NCBI GenBank assembly: GCA_036498945.1
Contig: DASYEQ010000150.1
Span: forward strand, 1-64,000
Direction of reading: 5' to 3'
Origin: JAQGMJ01 sp036498945
GTDB lineage: Bacteria > Pseudomonadota > Gammaproteobacteria > Burkholderiales > JAEUOS01
Length of the DNA: 64,000 bases
Of this stretch, positions 51,851 through 60,387 are shown in pieces. The position numbers and the translations under genes were made by a program. The notes under the pieces are model-generated. The model searched no databases, had not been told where the DNA came from, and saw only the letters and a list, made by a program, of their open reading frames with translations. Position 1 is the first letter of the stretch, and every line of letters begins with the position of its first letter.

Positions 51851-52891
51851 TTGAGCCAGACCAAGATCGACATCTACAACCACGTCATGCCGCCGGCCTA
51901 CCTGGAGCTGGTGAAACAGCATGGCAAGGAACCCGGCATGATCCGCCGCGTCTCCAGCCTGCGCATGCTGTGGGACATCGATGCCCGCGCCGAGATGCTC
52001 AACCAGTGGCCCGAGGTGCAGCAGGTGCTCACACTCTCCGTGCCCTCCCCCGAAATGCTGGGCGGCCCGGAAGAGTCGCCCGCCTTTGCGCGCGTGGCCA
52101 ACGACGGCATGGCGGAATTCTGCAAGAAATATCCGCACAAGTTTCCCGCCTTCGTCGCCTCCCTGCCGATGAACAATCCGAAAGCCGCCCTCGAAGAAAT
52201 GGACCGCGCGGTGAACCAGCTTGGCGCGCGCGGCATCCAGGTGCTCACCAGCGTCAACACGCGTCCGCTGGACGATCCGGACTTTTTCGCCGTCTTCGAG
52301 CGCATCACCAACCACCACAACCTGCCGGTGTGGATGCACCCGACCCGCCCGGCCACGCGTGCCGATTATCCGGGTGAAGACAAGTCGAAGTACGAAATCT
52401 GGCAGGTGCTGGGCTGGCCGATGGAAAGCAGCGTGGCGATGTCGCGCCTGGTGTTCTCCGGCCTGCTCGACCGCCTGCCCAATCTGCGCCTGATCACCCA
52501 TCACTGCGGCGGCATGCTGCCGTATTTCGCCGGCCGCGCCGAAACGCTATGGGCGCAGCTGGGCAGCCGCAGCGTCGACCCGGCCGAATCGCAGGTGCTG
52601 AAAAACCTGAAAAAAGCGCCGATCGACTACTTCAAGATGTTCTACGGCGACACCGTGCTGGGCGGCTCCAGCGCGGCCTTGCGCTGCGGCCTCGAATTCT
52701 TTGGCCCCGAGAAGGTGGTGTTCGCCAGCGACTGTCCCTTCGATCCCGAGGAAGGACCGATGTTCATCCGCGAAGGCATCGCCTCCATCGAAGCCCTGCA
52801 CCTGCCGGAAGACGACAAGCGCCGCATCTACTTCGGCAACGCCATCGGCCTGCTTGGCTTGTCGAAACTCGGCGAAGGAAAAGGTCAATGA
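51851..52891 (+). CDS. ACMSD-type amidohydrolase with Y-x-H at the first metal motif
   Basis: The 346-aa TIM-barrel protein belongs to the ACMSD/amidohydrolase 2 family. The ligands in later strands are seen in WMHPTRP, ITHHCGG and FASDCPFDP. The N-terminal motif, normally H-x-H (or E-x-H), reads DIYNHVMPP, so the first ligand is Tyr. GGAG seven bases before TTG 51851 supports that start; the ATG at 51800 lacks a binding site. It may be a decarboxylase or hydratase for an aromatic ring-cleavage acid. It overlaps the next Bug gene by 4 nt. Confidence 0.82.
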   Translation: MSQTKIDIYNHVMPPAYLELVKQHGKEPGMIRRVSSLRMLWDIDARAEMLNQWPEVQQVLTLSVPSPEMLGGPEESPAFARVANDGMAEFCKKYPHKFPAFVASLPMNNPKAALEEMDRAVNQLGARGIQVLTSVNTRPLDDPDFFAVFERITNHHNLPVWMHPTRPATRADYPGEDKSKYEIWQVLGWPMESSVAMSRLVFSGLLDRLPNLRLITHHCGGMLPYFAGRAETLWAQLGSRSVDPAESQVLKNLKKAPIDYFKMFYGDTVLGGSSAALRCGLEFFGPEKVVFASDCPFDPEEGPMFIREGIASIEALHLPEDDKRRIYFGNAIGLLGLSKLGEGKGQ

Positions 52892-53871
52892 ACACCCGCC
52901 TTTCGATGCGCGCGCTATGCGCCGCGGCGGCCGCGGTTCCGCTGATGGCCTCGATGCCGGCGCGAGCGCAGGGCGCCTACCCCGAGCGCCCCGTCACCAT
53001 GGTGGTGCCCTTCACCGCCGGCAGCGGCAGCGACATCATCGCGCGCATCGTCGGCCCGCAGCTTGCGCAACGCTGGAAGCAGCCGCTGGTGGTGGACAAC
53101 AAGCCCGGTGCTTCCGGCAACATCGGCGCGGAAGCGGTGGCCAAGGCGCGCCCCGACGGCTACACCCTGCTGATGGCGATCAATACCCTCACCATGGCGC
53201 CGGTGCTGACGAAGAATGCCCCCTTCGACCCCGCCGCCGACTTCGCGCCGGTGGTGAAACTCGCCACCGCCAATTTCGCGCTGGTCGCCAACCCCGCGCT
53301 GCCGGTGAACGACGCCACCGGCCTGATCGCGCTGGCCAAAACCAGGCCCGGCAAGATCAACTACGGCACCCCGGGCAACGGCACGCCGCATCACCTGGCG
53401 ATGGAACTGCTGAAGTCGCAGGCCGGCATCGACCTGCTTCACGTGCCCTACAAGGGCATTGCCGGCGCCACCACCGACCTCATCGGCGGCCAGGTGCAGG
53501 TGATGTTCGCCACCCTGCACTCGGTGCGCCCGCAGGTGCAGGCCGGCAAGCTCAAGCTGCTGGGCATCACCGGCAGCCGCTCGCCGCTGGCGCCGGGCGT
53601 GGCCAGCTTCAAGGAACAGAACCTCGGTTTTCTCGACGCGGTGGATGCCTGGTACGGCCTGTTCGCCCCGGCGAAAACCCCGCCCGCGCTGGTGGCCAGG
53701 TTGCGCGAAGACATGCTCGCCGTGCTTGCCGTCCCGCAAGTGCGCGAGCAGATGGTGGCGCAAGGCCTGACCGTGCAGACCGGCACTTCGGAACAGCTGG
53801 GCGCCCTGGTCAAGAGCGACCTGGCGCGCTGGCGCAAGGTGATCGCCGAGGCGAAGATCACGGCGGACTAG
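52888..53871 (+). CDS. Bug/TctC family periplasmic binding protein
   Basis: The 327-aa protein has a signal peptide ending in ARAQ and Bug motifs YPERPVTMVVPFTAGSGSD, NKPGASGNIGAEAVA, RPDGYTLLMA and HVPYKGIAGATTDLIGG. ATGA overlap with the amidohydrolase stop makes a coupled two-gene operon, so the ligand it senses is probably related to that enzyme's substrate. No tripartite membrane partners are present. Its stop overlaps the end of the convergent IclR gene by 4 nt. Confidence 0.91.
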   Translation: MNTRLSMRALCAAAAAVPLMASMPARAQGAYPERPVTMVVPFTAGSGSDIIARIVGPQLAQRWKQPLVVDNKPGASGNIGAEAVAKARPDGYTLLMAINTLTMAPVLTKNAPFDPAADFAPVVKLATANFALVANPALPVNDATGLIALAKTRPGKINYGTPGNGTPHHLAMELLKSQAGIDLLHVPYKGIAGATTDLIGGQVQVMFATLHSVRPQVQAGKLKLLGITGSRSPLAPGVASFKEQNLGFLDAVDAWYGLFAPAKTPPALVARLREDMLAVLAVPQVREQMVAQGLTVQTGTSEQLGALVKSDLARWRKVIAEAKITAD

Positions 53872-54710
53872 ACAGCGGGCGCCTGCCCGTCCGCGTACCT
53901 TGCGCCGGGCGCCGCCTTGTTCGCGCCGCCCAGCATCCGCGTCAGCTCGGCGGCGGCCGGCACCAAGAGGCGCCCGCACTCGTCGGCACGCGCGAGGCTC
54001 AAGCGCACGCTCGGGCCGAACACGCCGAGGGCGCCCGCCGGCTGGCCGGCGCCGTTGAAAAACGGCGCGGCGATCGCCACCGCGCCGTGGATCAATTCAT
54101 TCTTGCTGGTGGCGTAACCGCGCTTGCGGATCGCCGCGAATTCCTGCGGGTAGCGCGCCAGGTCGATGCGCTGGCCGCGGGCATACTCGCGCAATTCCGC
54201 TTCCGACAAATTCATGTGCGCCAGCACGCAGCGCCCGGAAGCGCCGCGCACCAGGCGCTCACGGTAGCCGATGCCGCGGCGAAAGCTCAACGGCTGCGGG
54301 CTCTCGATTTCCTCCAGGCAGACGCGGAACTGCCCCTCCACCACGAAGAGGGCCACCGTCTCTTCCGTCGCGCGCCACACCTTTTGCATGATGGGGCGGG
54401 CCACCGTCGCCAGGTCCATGCTGGCCGACCAGGCGTGCGCCAGTTGCGCCACCGCCGGCCCCAGGCGAAAGCGCTGCGGCTCGCCGGAGCTGGTGAGGTA
54501 GCCGTGCTGTTCGAGAGTGGCGAGCAGGCGGTATAGCGTGGGGCGCGAAAGCTTCACCCGCTTCAGCAATTCCGCCACCGCCAGGTCGGCATCGCCCGGC
54601 GCGAAGGCCTGCAAAATCTCCAGCGCGCGCCCGACCGAGCGCACGCCTTCGGTGATTTCAGTGGTGGGCGGCGCGGCCGCTTTTCCGGCGGCGGGGGCGC
54701 GTCGGGCCAT
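53868..54710 (-). CDS. IclR family transcriptional regulator
   Basis: The 280-aa regulator has an N-terminal winged helix (SVGRALEILQAFAPGDADL, then LLKRVKLSRPTLYRLLATLE, residues about 22-75) and the IclR effector domain with GASGRCVLAH and GVFGPSVRLS. It is divergent from the Rieske oxygenase gene and probably controls it and itself in response to an aromatic ligand. A possible imperfect operator GTCCACCAGACGGAC (54766-54780) lies between them. ATG 54710 is chosen by the usual N-terminus. Confidence 0.88.
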   Translation of the reverse strand: MARRAPAAGKAAAPPTTEITEGVRSVGRALEILQAFAPGDADLAVAELLKRVKLSRPTLYRLLATLEQHGYLTSSGEPQRFRLGPAVAQLAHAWSASMDLATVARPIMQKVWRATEETVALFVVEGQFRVCLEEIESPQPLSFRRGIGYRERLVRGASGRCVLAHMNLSEAELREYARGQRIDLARYPQEFAAIRKRGYATSKNELIHGAVAIAAPFFNGAGQPAGALGVFGPSVRLSLARADECGRLLVPAAAELTRMLGGANKAAPGARYADGQAPAV

Positions 54711-54895
54711 GGGAAAAATCTCGTTGCAATGAGCGCGCCAGTGTAAACCAGCGCCGCCGCATCGTGTCCACCAGACGGACTCAAGTTTCAGTTTCTTATT
54801 GCCCCGCCTGCCGATGTCCGCAAGAATGGCCGCAAATATCGCCGCGCGAGAGCCCCAGGGCATCCGCCGCCGGCACGACTCTTAAGAGGCAAAGC

Positions 54896-56170
54896 ATGAA
54901 CAAGGAAATGGCCGACACCCTGGTGCGCACCGGCCCCGGCACCGCGATGGGCAACCTGATGCGCCGCTACTGGGTGCCGATCATGAAGTCGGAAGAGATC
55001 GCCGAGCCCGACGGCCCGCAGGTGCGGGTGCAGATCATGGGCGAGAAGCTGCTGGCCTTTCGCGACACCGAAGGCAAGGTCGGCCTGATCGACGAATTCT
55101 GCTCGCACCGCGGCGTGTCCCTTTTCTTCGGGCGCAACGAGGAAAACGGCATCCGCTGCTCGTACCACGGCGTCAAGTTCGACCGCAACGGCACCTGCGT
55201 GGAAGTGCCCTCGGCGCCGCAGGCCTGCAAGCACATGGGCATCAAGTCCTATCCCTGCATCGAGCAGGCCGGCATGATCTGGGCCTACATGGGCGCAAAA
55301 GAGCAGATGCCGGCGCCGCCCAACGTCGAGTGGGCCACGCTGCCGGCGGAAAACGTGTTCATCTCCAAGCGCTGGCAGGAGTGCAACTACCTGCAGGCGA
55401 TGGAAGGGGGCATCGACACCGCGCACGTCTCCTACGTGCACCGCTACGAGGTCGATACCGACCCGATGCACCAGGGCACGAAAGCGCTGGAGTACATCAA
55501 GGCCGACGGCAACGTGATTTTCGATATCGAGAAATACGATTTCGGCCTGACGCTTTTCGGCCGCCGCAACGGCGACCCCGATTCGTACTACTGGCGCATC
55601 ACCCAGTACCTCTTCCCCTGGTTCACCCTGATTCCACCCTTCGGCGACCACGCGCTGGGCGGCCACGTCTGGGTGCCGATCGACGATCACAACTGCTGGG
55701 CCTGGAGCATCAACTTCCGCCCCGACCGCGCCCTCTCGAAGGAAGAGCGCCACGAGATGGAGCAGGGCAAGGGGATTCATTGCGAGTACGAACCCGGCTC
55801 CTTCCGCACCAAGGCGAACAGGGACAACGATTACCTGGTCGACCGCCGCGCGCAAAAGGAAAAGCGCGCCTACAGCGGCGTGTTCGGCTTTTCCGTGCAG
55901 GATGCCTCGCTGCAGGAAAGCATGGGCCCGATCCAGAACCACGCGGCCGAAAAGCTGCTGCCCACCGACAAGGGCATCGTGATGGCGCGGCGCATGCTGT
56001 ACGAAGCCGCCACCGGTCTCGCCAACGAGGGCAAGGAGCCGCCGGCGCTGAAGGCCGCCATGCAGCGCGTGCGCGCCGCCGGCGTACTCCTGCCGCGCGA
56101 GGTCAAGCCGCAGGGCTGGGCCAGGGACCACATCGAGGACGGCACCGGCAAGCCCGTGTATTCGATCTGA
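54896..56170 (+). CDS. Rieske non-heme iron oxygenase alpha subunit (phthalate-dioxygenase type)
   Basis: The 424-aa oxygenase has an N-terminal Rieske cluster C-x-H (Cys69, His71) and C-x2-H (Cys88, His91), then the mononuclear iron site in MEGGIDTAHVSYVHR (Asp174, His177, His182). It matches phthalate 4,5-dioxygenase and VanA-like alpha-only enzymes that hydroxylate or demethylate aromatic carboxylates. AAGAGG upstream supports ATG 54896. Electrons should come from a PDR-type reductase; only a stand-alone ferredoxin is encoded in this run. Confidence 0.92.
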   Translation: MNKEMADTLVRTGPGTAMGNLMRRYWVPIMKSEEIAEPDGPQVRVQIMGEKLLAFRDTEGKVGLIDEFCSHRGVSLFFGRNEENGIRCSYHGVKFDRNGTCVEVPSAPQACKHMGIKSYPCIEQAGMIWAYMGAKEQMPAPPNVEWATLPAENVFISKRWQECNYLQAMEGGIDTAHVSYVHRYEVDTDPMHQGTKALEYIKADGNVIFDIEKYDFGLTLFGRRNGDPDSYYWRITQYLFPWFTLIPPFGDHALGGHVWVPIDDHNCWAWSINFRPDRALSKEERHEMEQGKGIHCEYEPGSFRTKANRDNDYLVDRRAQKEKRAYSGVFGFSVQDASLQESMGPIQNHAAEKLLPTDKGIVMARRMLYEAATGLANEGKEPPALKAAMQRVRAAGVLLPREVKPQGWARDHIEDGTGKPVYSI

Positions 56171-56216
56171 CATCCAGTCAGGCATCACCACCAACAACAG
56201 ACTCAAGGAGACTCTC

Positions 56217-57197
56217 ATGACCTCAACCTGCAAGGGGGGCGCCGCCACGCGCCTGGCCGCCGGCCTTTTCGCCTGCCTGCTGCCGTTCGCCGCGCAAGCC
56301 GCCGACTGGGCGCCGACCAAGACGGTGCGCATCGTGGTGCCGATCATCGGCAGCACCAACGACGCGCTGGCGCGCCTGGTGCAGCCGGAACTGCAAAAGG
56401 CGATCGGCCAGTCGGTGGTGGTGGAAAACAAGGGCGGGGCGGGCGGGGCCATCGGCACCGACGAGGTCGCCAAGTCGCCGCCTGACGGCCACACCCTGCT
56501 GGTGGGCTACAACGGCCCGGTGGCGGTCAACGTCAGCCTGTTCAAGAAGCTGCCGTATGACCCGGTGAAAGACCTGGCGCCCATCACCCTCGCAGTGCAG
56601 GCGCAGCAGCTGCTGGTGGTGCACCCCAGCGTGAAGGCGAACAATGTCGCCGAGCTGGTGGCGCTGGCCAAGACCGAGAAGCTGGCCTACGGCTCGGTCT
56701 CGGTCGGCAGCAATTCGCACCTGACGATGGAGTTGCTCAAGTCCGCCGCGCATTTCGACATCGTGCACGTGCCCTACAAGGGCGCCGCGCCGGCGGTGGC
56801 TGATCTCATCGGCGGCCAGGTGCAGGCGGCCTTCCTGGTGCCGGGCAACATCTCGCAGTTCGTCACGCAGGGCCGCGCCAAGGTGATCGCCGTCACCGGC
56901 GAGCATCGCCTCGCCTCCTACCCCAACGTGCCGACGCTGATCGAGCAGGGCTACCCCGGTTTCGTCGCCGTCTCGTGGATCGGCTTTCTCGCCCCCGGCG
57001 GCACGCCGCAGCCGATCATCGACCGCTACAACCACGAGCTGGTGAAAATCCTGCACCAGCCGGACGTGGAGAAAAAACTCAAGGACATGGAATTCGAAGT
57101 CGTCGCCAGCAGCCCGAAGCAGTTCAGCGACTGGATCGCGGTGGAGATCAAGCGCTGGGGCAAGGTGGTGCGCGACAACAACATCCGGGCCGACTGA
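56217..57197 (+). CDS. Bug/TctC family periplasmic binding protein
   Basis: The 326-aa protein has a signal peptide ending in FAAQAAD and Bug motifs ENKGGAGGAIGTDEVA, SPPDGHTLLVG and HVPYKGAAPAVADLIGG. It lies inside the oxygenase run, 46 bp after the Rieske gene with AAGGAG before its ATG, and its stop overlaps the SDR start (ATGA). Its ligand is probably the aromatic substrate or a related acid. Confidence 0.91.
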   Translation: MTSTCKGGAATRLAAGLFACLLPFAAQAADWAPTKTVRIVVPIIGSTNDALARLVQPELQKAIGQSVVVENKGGAGGAIGTDEVAKSPPDGHTLLVGYNGPVAVNVSLFKKLPYDPVKDLAPITLAVQAQQLLVVHPSVKANNVAELVALAKTEKLAYGSVSVGSNSHLTMELLKSAAHFDIVHVPYKGAAPAVADLIGGQVQAAFLVPGNISQFVTQGRAKVIAVTGEHRLASYPNVPTLIEQGYPGFVAVSWIGFLAPGGTPQPIIDRYNHELVKILHQPDVEKKLKDMEFEVVASSPKQFSDWIAVEIKRWGKVVRDNNIRAD

Positions 57198-57982
57198 TGA
57201 GCACCACCGGCAAGCGCCTGCAAGGCCGCCTGGCGCTGATCACCGGCGGCGGCGCCGGCATCGGCGCCGCCAGCGCGCTCGCCTTCGCCGGCGAAGGCGC
57301 CAGCGTGCTGCTGGTGGACCGCGACCCGGCCGCGCTCGAGCGCACCGTCGACGCCGTCAAGGAAGCGGTCCCCGGCGCCCGCTGCATTGTCTTTGCGGGC
57401 GACATCGCCGAGGAAGCCACCGCGCAAAACGCCGTGCACATGGCGCAAGCCGAATTCGGCGGCCTGGATGCGCTGGTGAACAACGCCGCCATGCGCATCC
57501 ACAAGCCGCTGAATGACGCGTCGCCTGCGGACTGGCAGGCGATCACCGGCGTCAACATCATCGGCATGGCCAATTTCTGCCGCGCGGCGATGCCGCTGTT
57601 GCGCGCCTCCGGCCGCGGCAGCGTGGTCAACGTCTCCTCCTGCTATGCGGTGGTCGGGCGCAAGGGGCTGGGCCTGTACGACGCCACCAAGGCCGCCATC
57701 CTGTCGATCACCCGGACGCTGGCGTTTGAAGAAGCCGCCAGCGGCGTGCGTATCAACGCCGTGTGCCCGGGCTCCACGCTTACCGACTTCCACCTCGGCC
57801 GCGCCCGCGCGCAAGGCAAGGATGTGGAGGTGCTGAAGACCGAGCGCAACACCACTTCCCTCATTGGCCGCTGGGCCGAGCCGCAGGAAATCGCCCTGCC
57901 GATTCTCTGGCTCACCTCGGGCGAAGCCTCGTTCATCACCGGCGCCTCCCTGATGGTGGACGGCGGCCTGTCGATCATGTGA
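57197..57982 (+). CDS. SDR family NAD(P)-dependent oxidoreductase
   Basis: The 261-aa short-chain dehydrogenase has the cofactor motif TGGGAGIG (residues about 16-23), NNAA, and catalytic Ser in VNVSSCYAV with Y-x-x-x-K in YDATK. It probably oxidises a diol or alcohol made by the Rieske oxygenase, as cis-dihydrodiol dehydrogenases do. Start overlaps the Bug stop by one base pair of TGATG; it is in the same transcript as the oxygenase and ferredoxin. Confidence 0.9.
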   Translation: MSTTGKRLQGRLALITGGGAGIGAASALAFAGEGASVLLVDRDPAALERTVDAVKEAVPGARCIVFAGDIAEEATAQNAVHMAQAEFGGLDALVNNAAMRIHKPLNDASPADWQAITGVNIIGMANFCRAAMPLLRASGRGSVVNVSSCYAVVGRKGLGLYDATKAAILSITRTLAFEEAASGVRINAVCPGSTLTDFHLGRARAQGKDVEVLKTERNTTSLIGRWAEPQEIALPILWLTSGEASFITGASLMVDGGLSIM

Positions 57983-57989
57983 GGTTGTT

Positions 57990-58310
57990 TTGGCCGACCC
58001 GCTTCAAGCAAACGTGGCGAAGATCCTGGAAGCCGAAGGCGCCGGCGCCTTCGACGTGCGCATCGCCAGCACCGGGCAGACCGTCCATGTCGCCCCCGGC
58101 GTGAGCGTGGTCGAGGCTGTCGCCGCCATCGGTATCGACATTCCGGTTTCCTGCGGCGAAGGCATTTGCGGCACCTGCCTGACCGGCGTGCTCGAAGGCG
58201 TGCCCGATCATCAGGATTTCGTGCTCTCGCCGGAAGAGCAGGAAAAGGGCGACCGGTTCACCCCTTGCTGCTCGCGCGCGAAGACGCCGCTGCTGGTGCT
58301 CGACCTGTAG
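57990..58310 (+). CDS. Stand-alone plant-type [2Fe-2S] ferredoxin (PDR C-terminal-domain-like)
   Basis: The 106-aa protein starts at TTG 57990 after GAGG. It has the plant-type cluster Cys55, Cys60, Cys63 (SCGEGICGTC) and a final cysteine at 93 or 94 in FTPCCSRAK, and ends in LLVLDL. This matches the C-terminal ferredoxin domain of phthalate dioxygenase reductase, but the FMN- and NAD-binding domains are absent. Only 7 bp separate it from the SDR stop, so no hidden reductase domain precedes it. It probably feeds the Rieske oxygenase, with a reductase supplied elsewhere. Confidence 0.88.
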   Translation: MADPLQANVAKILEAEGAGAFDVRIASTGQTVHVAPGVSVVEAVAAIGIDIPVSCGEGICGTCLTGVLEGVPDHQDFVLSPEEQEKGDRFTPCCSRAKTPLLVLDL

Positions 58311-58354
58311 CGCCGCCCCGGCGGCGGCCGGGGCATCATAGAATGCGTCCGTTT

Positions 58355-59005
58355 ATGAGCGCCTTCGCCAACACCTTCCTGCTGGTCTACGCCGCCCTGT
58401 TCCCGATCATCAACCCGGTCGGCGGCGCGCCCTTGTTCCTCGGTCTGACGCAATTCGCCACCGAGGCGCAGCGCGCGCAACTGGCGCGGCGGGTGGCGGT
58501 GAACTGCTTTTTCCTGCTGCTGGGCTCGCTCGTCGTGGGCTCGCACGTGCTGGAATTCTTCGGCATCAGCTTGGCCGTGGTGCGCATCGCCGGCGGCCTG
58601 GTGGTGAGCGCCTTCGGCTGGCGCCTGCTCAATTCCGAAACCCATATCGACGGCGGCGCGGAGGAGGGCGGCAATGCCACCATCCCCGATTCCTTCTACC
58701 CGCTCACCATGCCGCTCACCGTCGGCCCCGGCTCGATGTCGGTGGCGATCACCCTCGGCAGCCAGCGGCCGCGCTTCGCCGGCTTGACCGAACTGCTGCT
58801 GTTGGGCGGCGCGGCGGTGGCGGGGCTGGCGGCGATGGCGCTCACCATCTACGTCTGCTACCGCTCGGCGGAGCGCACCGTGCGCGTGCTCGGCAAGACC
58901 GGCACCGGCGTGGTGGTGCGCCTGTCAGCCTTCATCCTGCTGTGCATCGGCATCCAGATCCTCTGGGGCGGCCTGGCCGATCTGCTGGTGCTGAAAAAGC
59001 CTTAA
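58355..59005 (+). CDS. MarC family integral membrane protein
   Basis: The 216-aa inner-membrane protein has six hydrophobic segments and the MarC family motifs FPIINPVGGAPLFLGLTQ near residue 14 and YPLTMPLTVGPGSMSVAI near the middle. Family function remains unclear. Either ATG 58355 or ATG 58343 is possible; neither has a good ribosome-binding site. It lies 44 bp after the ferredoxin gene on the same strand but is probably not part of the catabolic unit. Confidence 0.87.
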   Translation: MSAFANTFLLVYAALFPIINPVGGAPLFLGLTQFATEAQRAQLARRVAVNCFFLLLGSLVVGSHVLEFFGISLAVVRIAGGLVVSAFGWRLLNSETHIDGGAEEGGNATIPDSFYPLTMPLTVGPGSMSVAITLGSQRPRFAGLTELLLLGGAAVAGLAAMALTIYVCYRSAERTVRVLGKTGTGVVVRLSAFILLCIGIQILWGGLADLLVLKKP

Positions 59006-59019
59006 AGCCGCGGGCCGGC

Positions 59020-60276
59020 TCAGGAAGGCAGCCCGCGCGGCGCCGCGCCCGACGCACCGGCCGCGCGCGACCGCACGCGGTACCAGAGGAAGGCGGCGAT
59101 CGACAGGTTGAGCAGGTTGAACGCGATGCCGTTGATGAAGGCGGCGTTGTACGAGCCGGTGAGGTCGAATATCTTGCCCGACATCCAGCCGCCCAGCGCC
59201 ATGCCAAGGAGGGTGGCGGTGAGCACGTTGCCGGTGGTCACGCCCGCGGTGGCGGAGGGAAAGTATTCGCGCACGATGATGGCGTAGCTCGGCACGATGC
59301 CGCCCTGGAACAGGCCGAACAGCGCCGAGATCAGATAGAGCGACACCAGGCTGTCGAAGGGAATGAACAGCACCAGCGCGGTGAGCTGCAGCACGCCGCC
59401 CAGCATCAGCGTGGGCAGCCCGCCGATGCGGTCGCAGATGGCGCCCGAGATCAGGCGGCTGACGATGCCGCAAGCCAGCATCAGCGAGAGCATGCGCGCG
59501 CCCTGCGCGGCGGAAAAGCCGAGGTCGGTGCAATAGGCGACGATGTGCACCTGCGGCATCGCCATCGCCACGCAGCAGCCGATGCCGGCGATGCACAACA
59601 GCGCCTGCGCCTGTGCCGGCGCCAGGCCGAAGGGGCGTGCCGGTGTCGCCGCTACGCCGCCTACGCCGGCGGCCGGCGCGCCCGCATCCGCCGGCGCCCG
59701 CGCGCCCAGGCGCCAGGCCAGAAGCGGCATCGTGAGCAGGCAGAACACCCCCATGCCGCCGTAGGCCAGGCGCCAGCCGTAGCCGTCGACGAAGTGCTGC
59801 ACGATCGGCGGCCACAGCGCGCCCGCCAGATAATTGCCGCTGGCAAACAGCCCCACCGCGATGCCGCGCCGGCGCACGAACCAGCGCGCCGTGTCGGTGA
59901 GCAGCGGCACGAAAGTGGCCGAGCTGCCGAACATGCCCAGCACGAAGCAGTGGATCAGCGCGAACCACCAGATCGAAGGCGCGGCCGCCGCCAGGATGAA
60001 GCCCAGGCCGACGTTGACCGAGCCGATCAGCGCCGGCACCCGCGCGCCGTAGCGGTCCAGCATGCGCCCCATGATCACGCCGCCGATGCCGAAGCCGATC
60101 ATCATCGCCGTGTAGGGCAGGGAAGCCTGCGCGCGCGCGATGCCGAAGTCGCGCTGCACCGCCGGCAACACCACCGAGACCAGGTACATCGCGCTGCCGC
60201 CGATGGTGGAGATCGTCATGGCCAAGGCCAGGCGCCGCCAGGCCTCGCGCGAATCCACCTGCGGTTGAGCTTTCAT
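59020..60276 (-). CDS. MFS transporter (oxalate/formate-antiporter-like)
   Basis: The 418-aa protein has twelve hydrophobic segments and MFS signatures: GVIMGRMLDRYGAR between segments 2 and 3, and a matching loop with SRLISGAICDRIGGLP in the second half. The sequence resembles carboxylate or OFA-type MFS transporters in Burkholderiales. It is convergent with marC and could export or import an organic acid, possibly linked to the nearby catabolic genes, without direct evidence. Confidence 0.85.
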   Translation of the reverse strand: MKAQPQVDSREAWRRLALAMTISTIGGSAMYLVSVVLPAVQRDFGIARAQASLPYTAMMIGFGIGGVIMGRMLDRYGARVPALIGSVNVGLGFILAAAAPSIWWFALIHCFVLGMFGSSATFVPLLTDTARWFVRRRGIAVGLFASGNYLAGALWPPIVQHFVDGYGWRLAYGGMGVFCLLTMPLLAWRLGARAPADAGAPAAGVGGVAATPARPFGLAPAQAQALLCIAGIGCCVAMAMPQVHIVAYCTDLGFSAAQGARMLSLMLACGIVSRLISGAICDRIGGLPTLMLGGVLQLTALVLFIPFDSLVSLYLISALFGLFQGGIVPSYAIIVREYFPSATAGVTTGNVLTATLLGMALGGWMSGKIFDLTGSYNAAFINGIAFNLLNLSIAAFLWYRVRSRAAGASGAAPRGLPS

Positions 60277-60387
60277 GTCTCCGGTGTCTGTTTATCGCGC
60301 GGGCGGGTCGGGTTGCCCGGCAAGGCCGCGGTGCCTTGCCGCCTCGCGCTGAACACATGATACCTGCCGCCGGCTGGGCGGCGGCGA

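Noticed and set aside
57900..57990. Possible frameshifted reductase domain in front of the ferredoxin
   Set aside because: Only 7 bp separate the SDR stop from the ferredoxin start, leaving no room for FMN/NAD domains in any frame.
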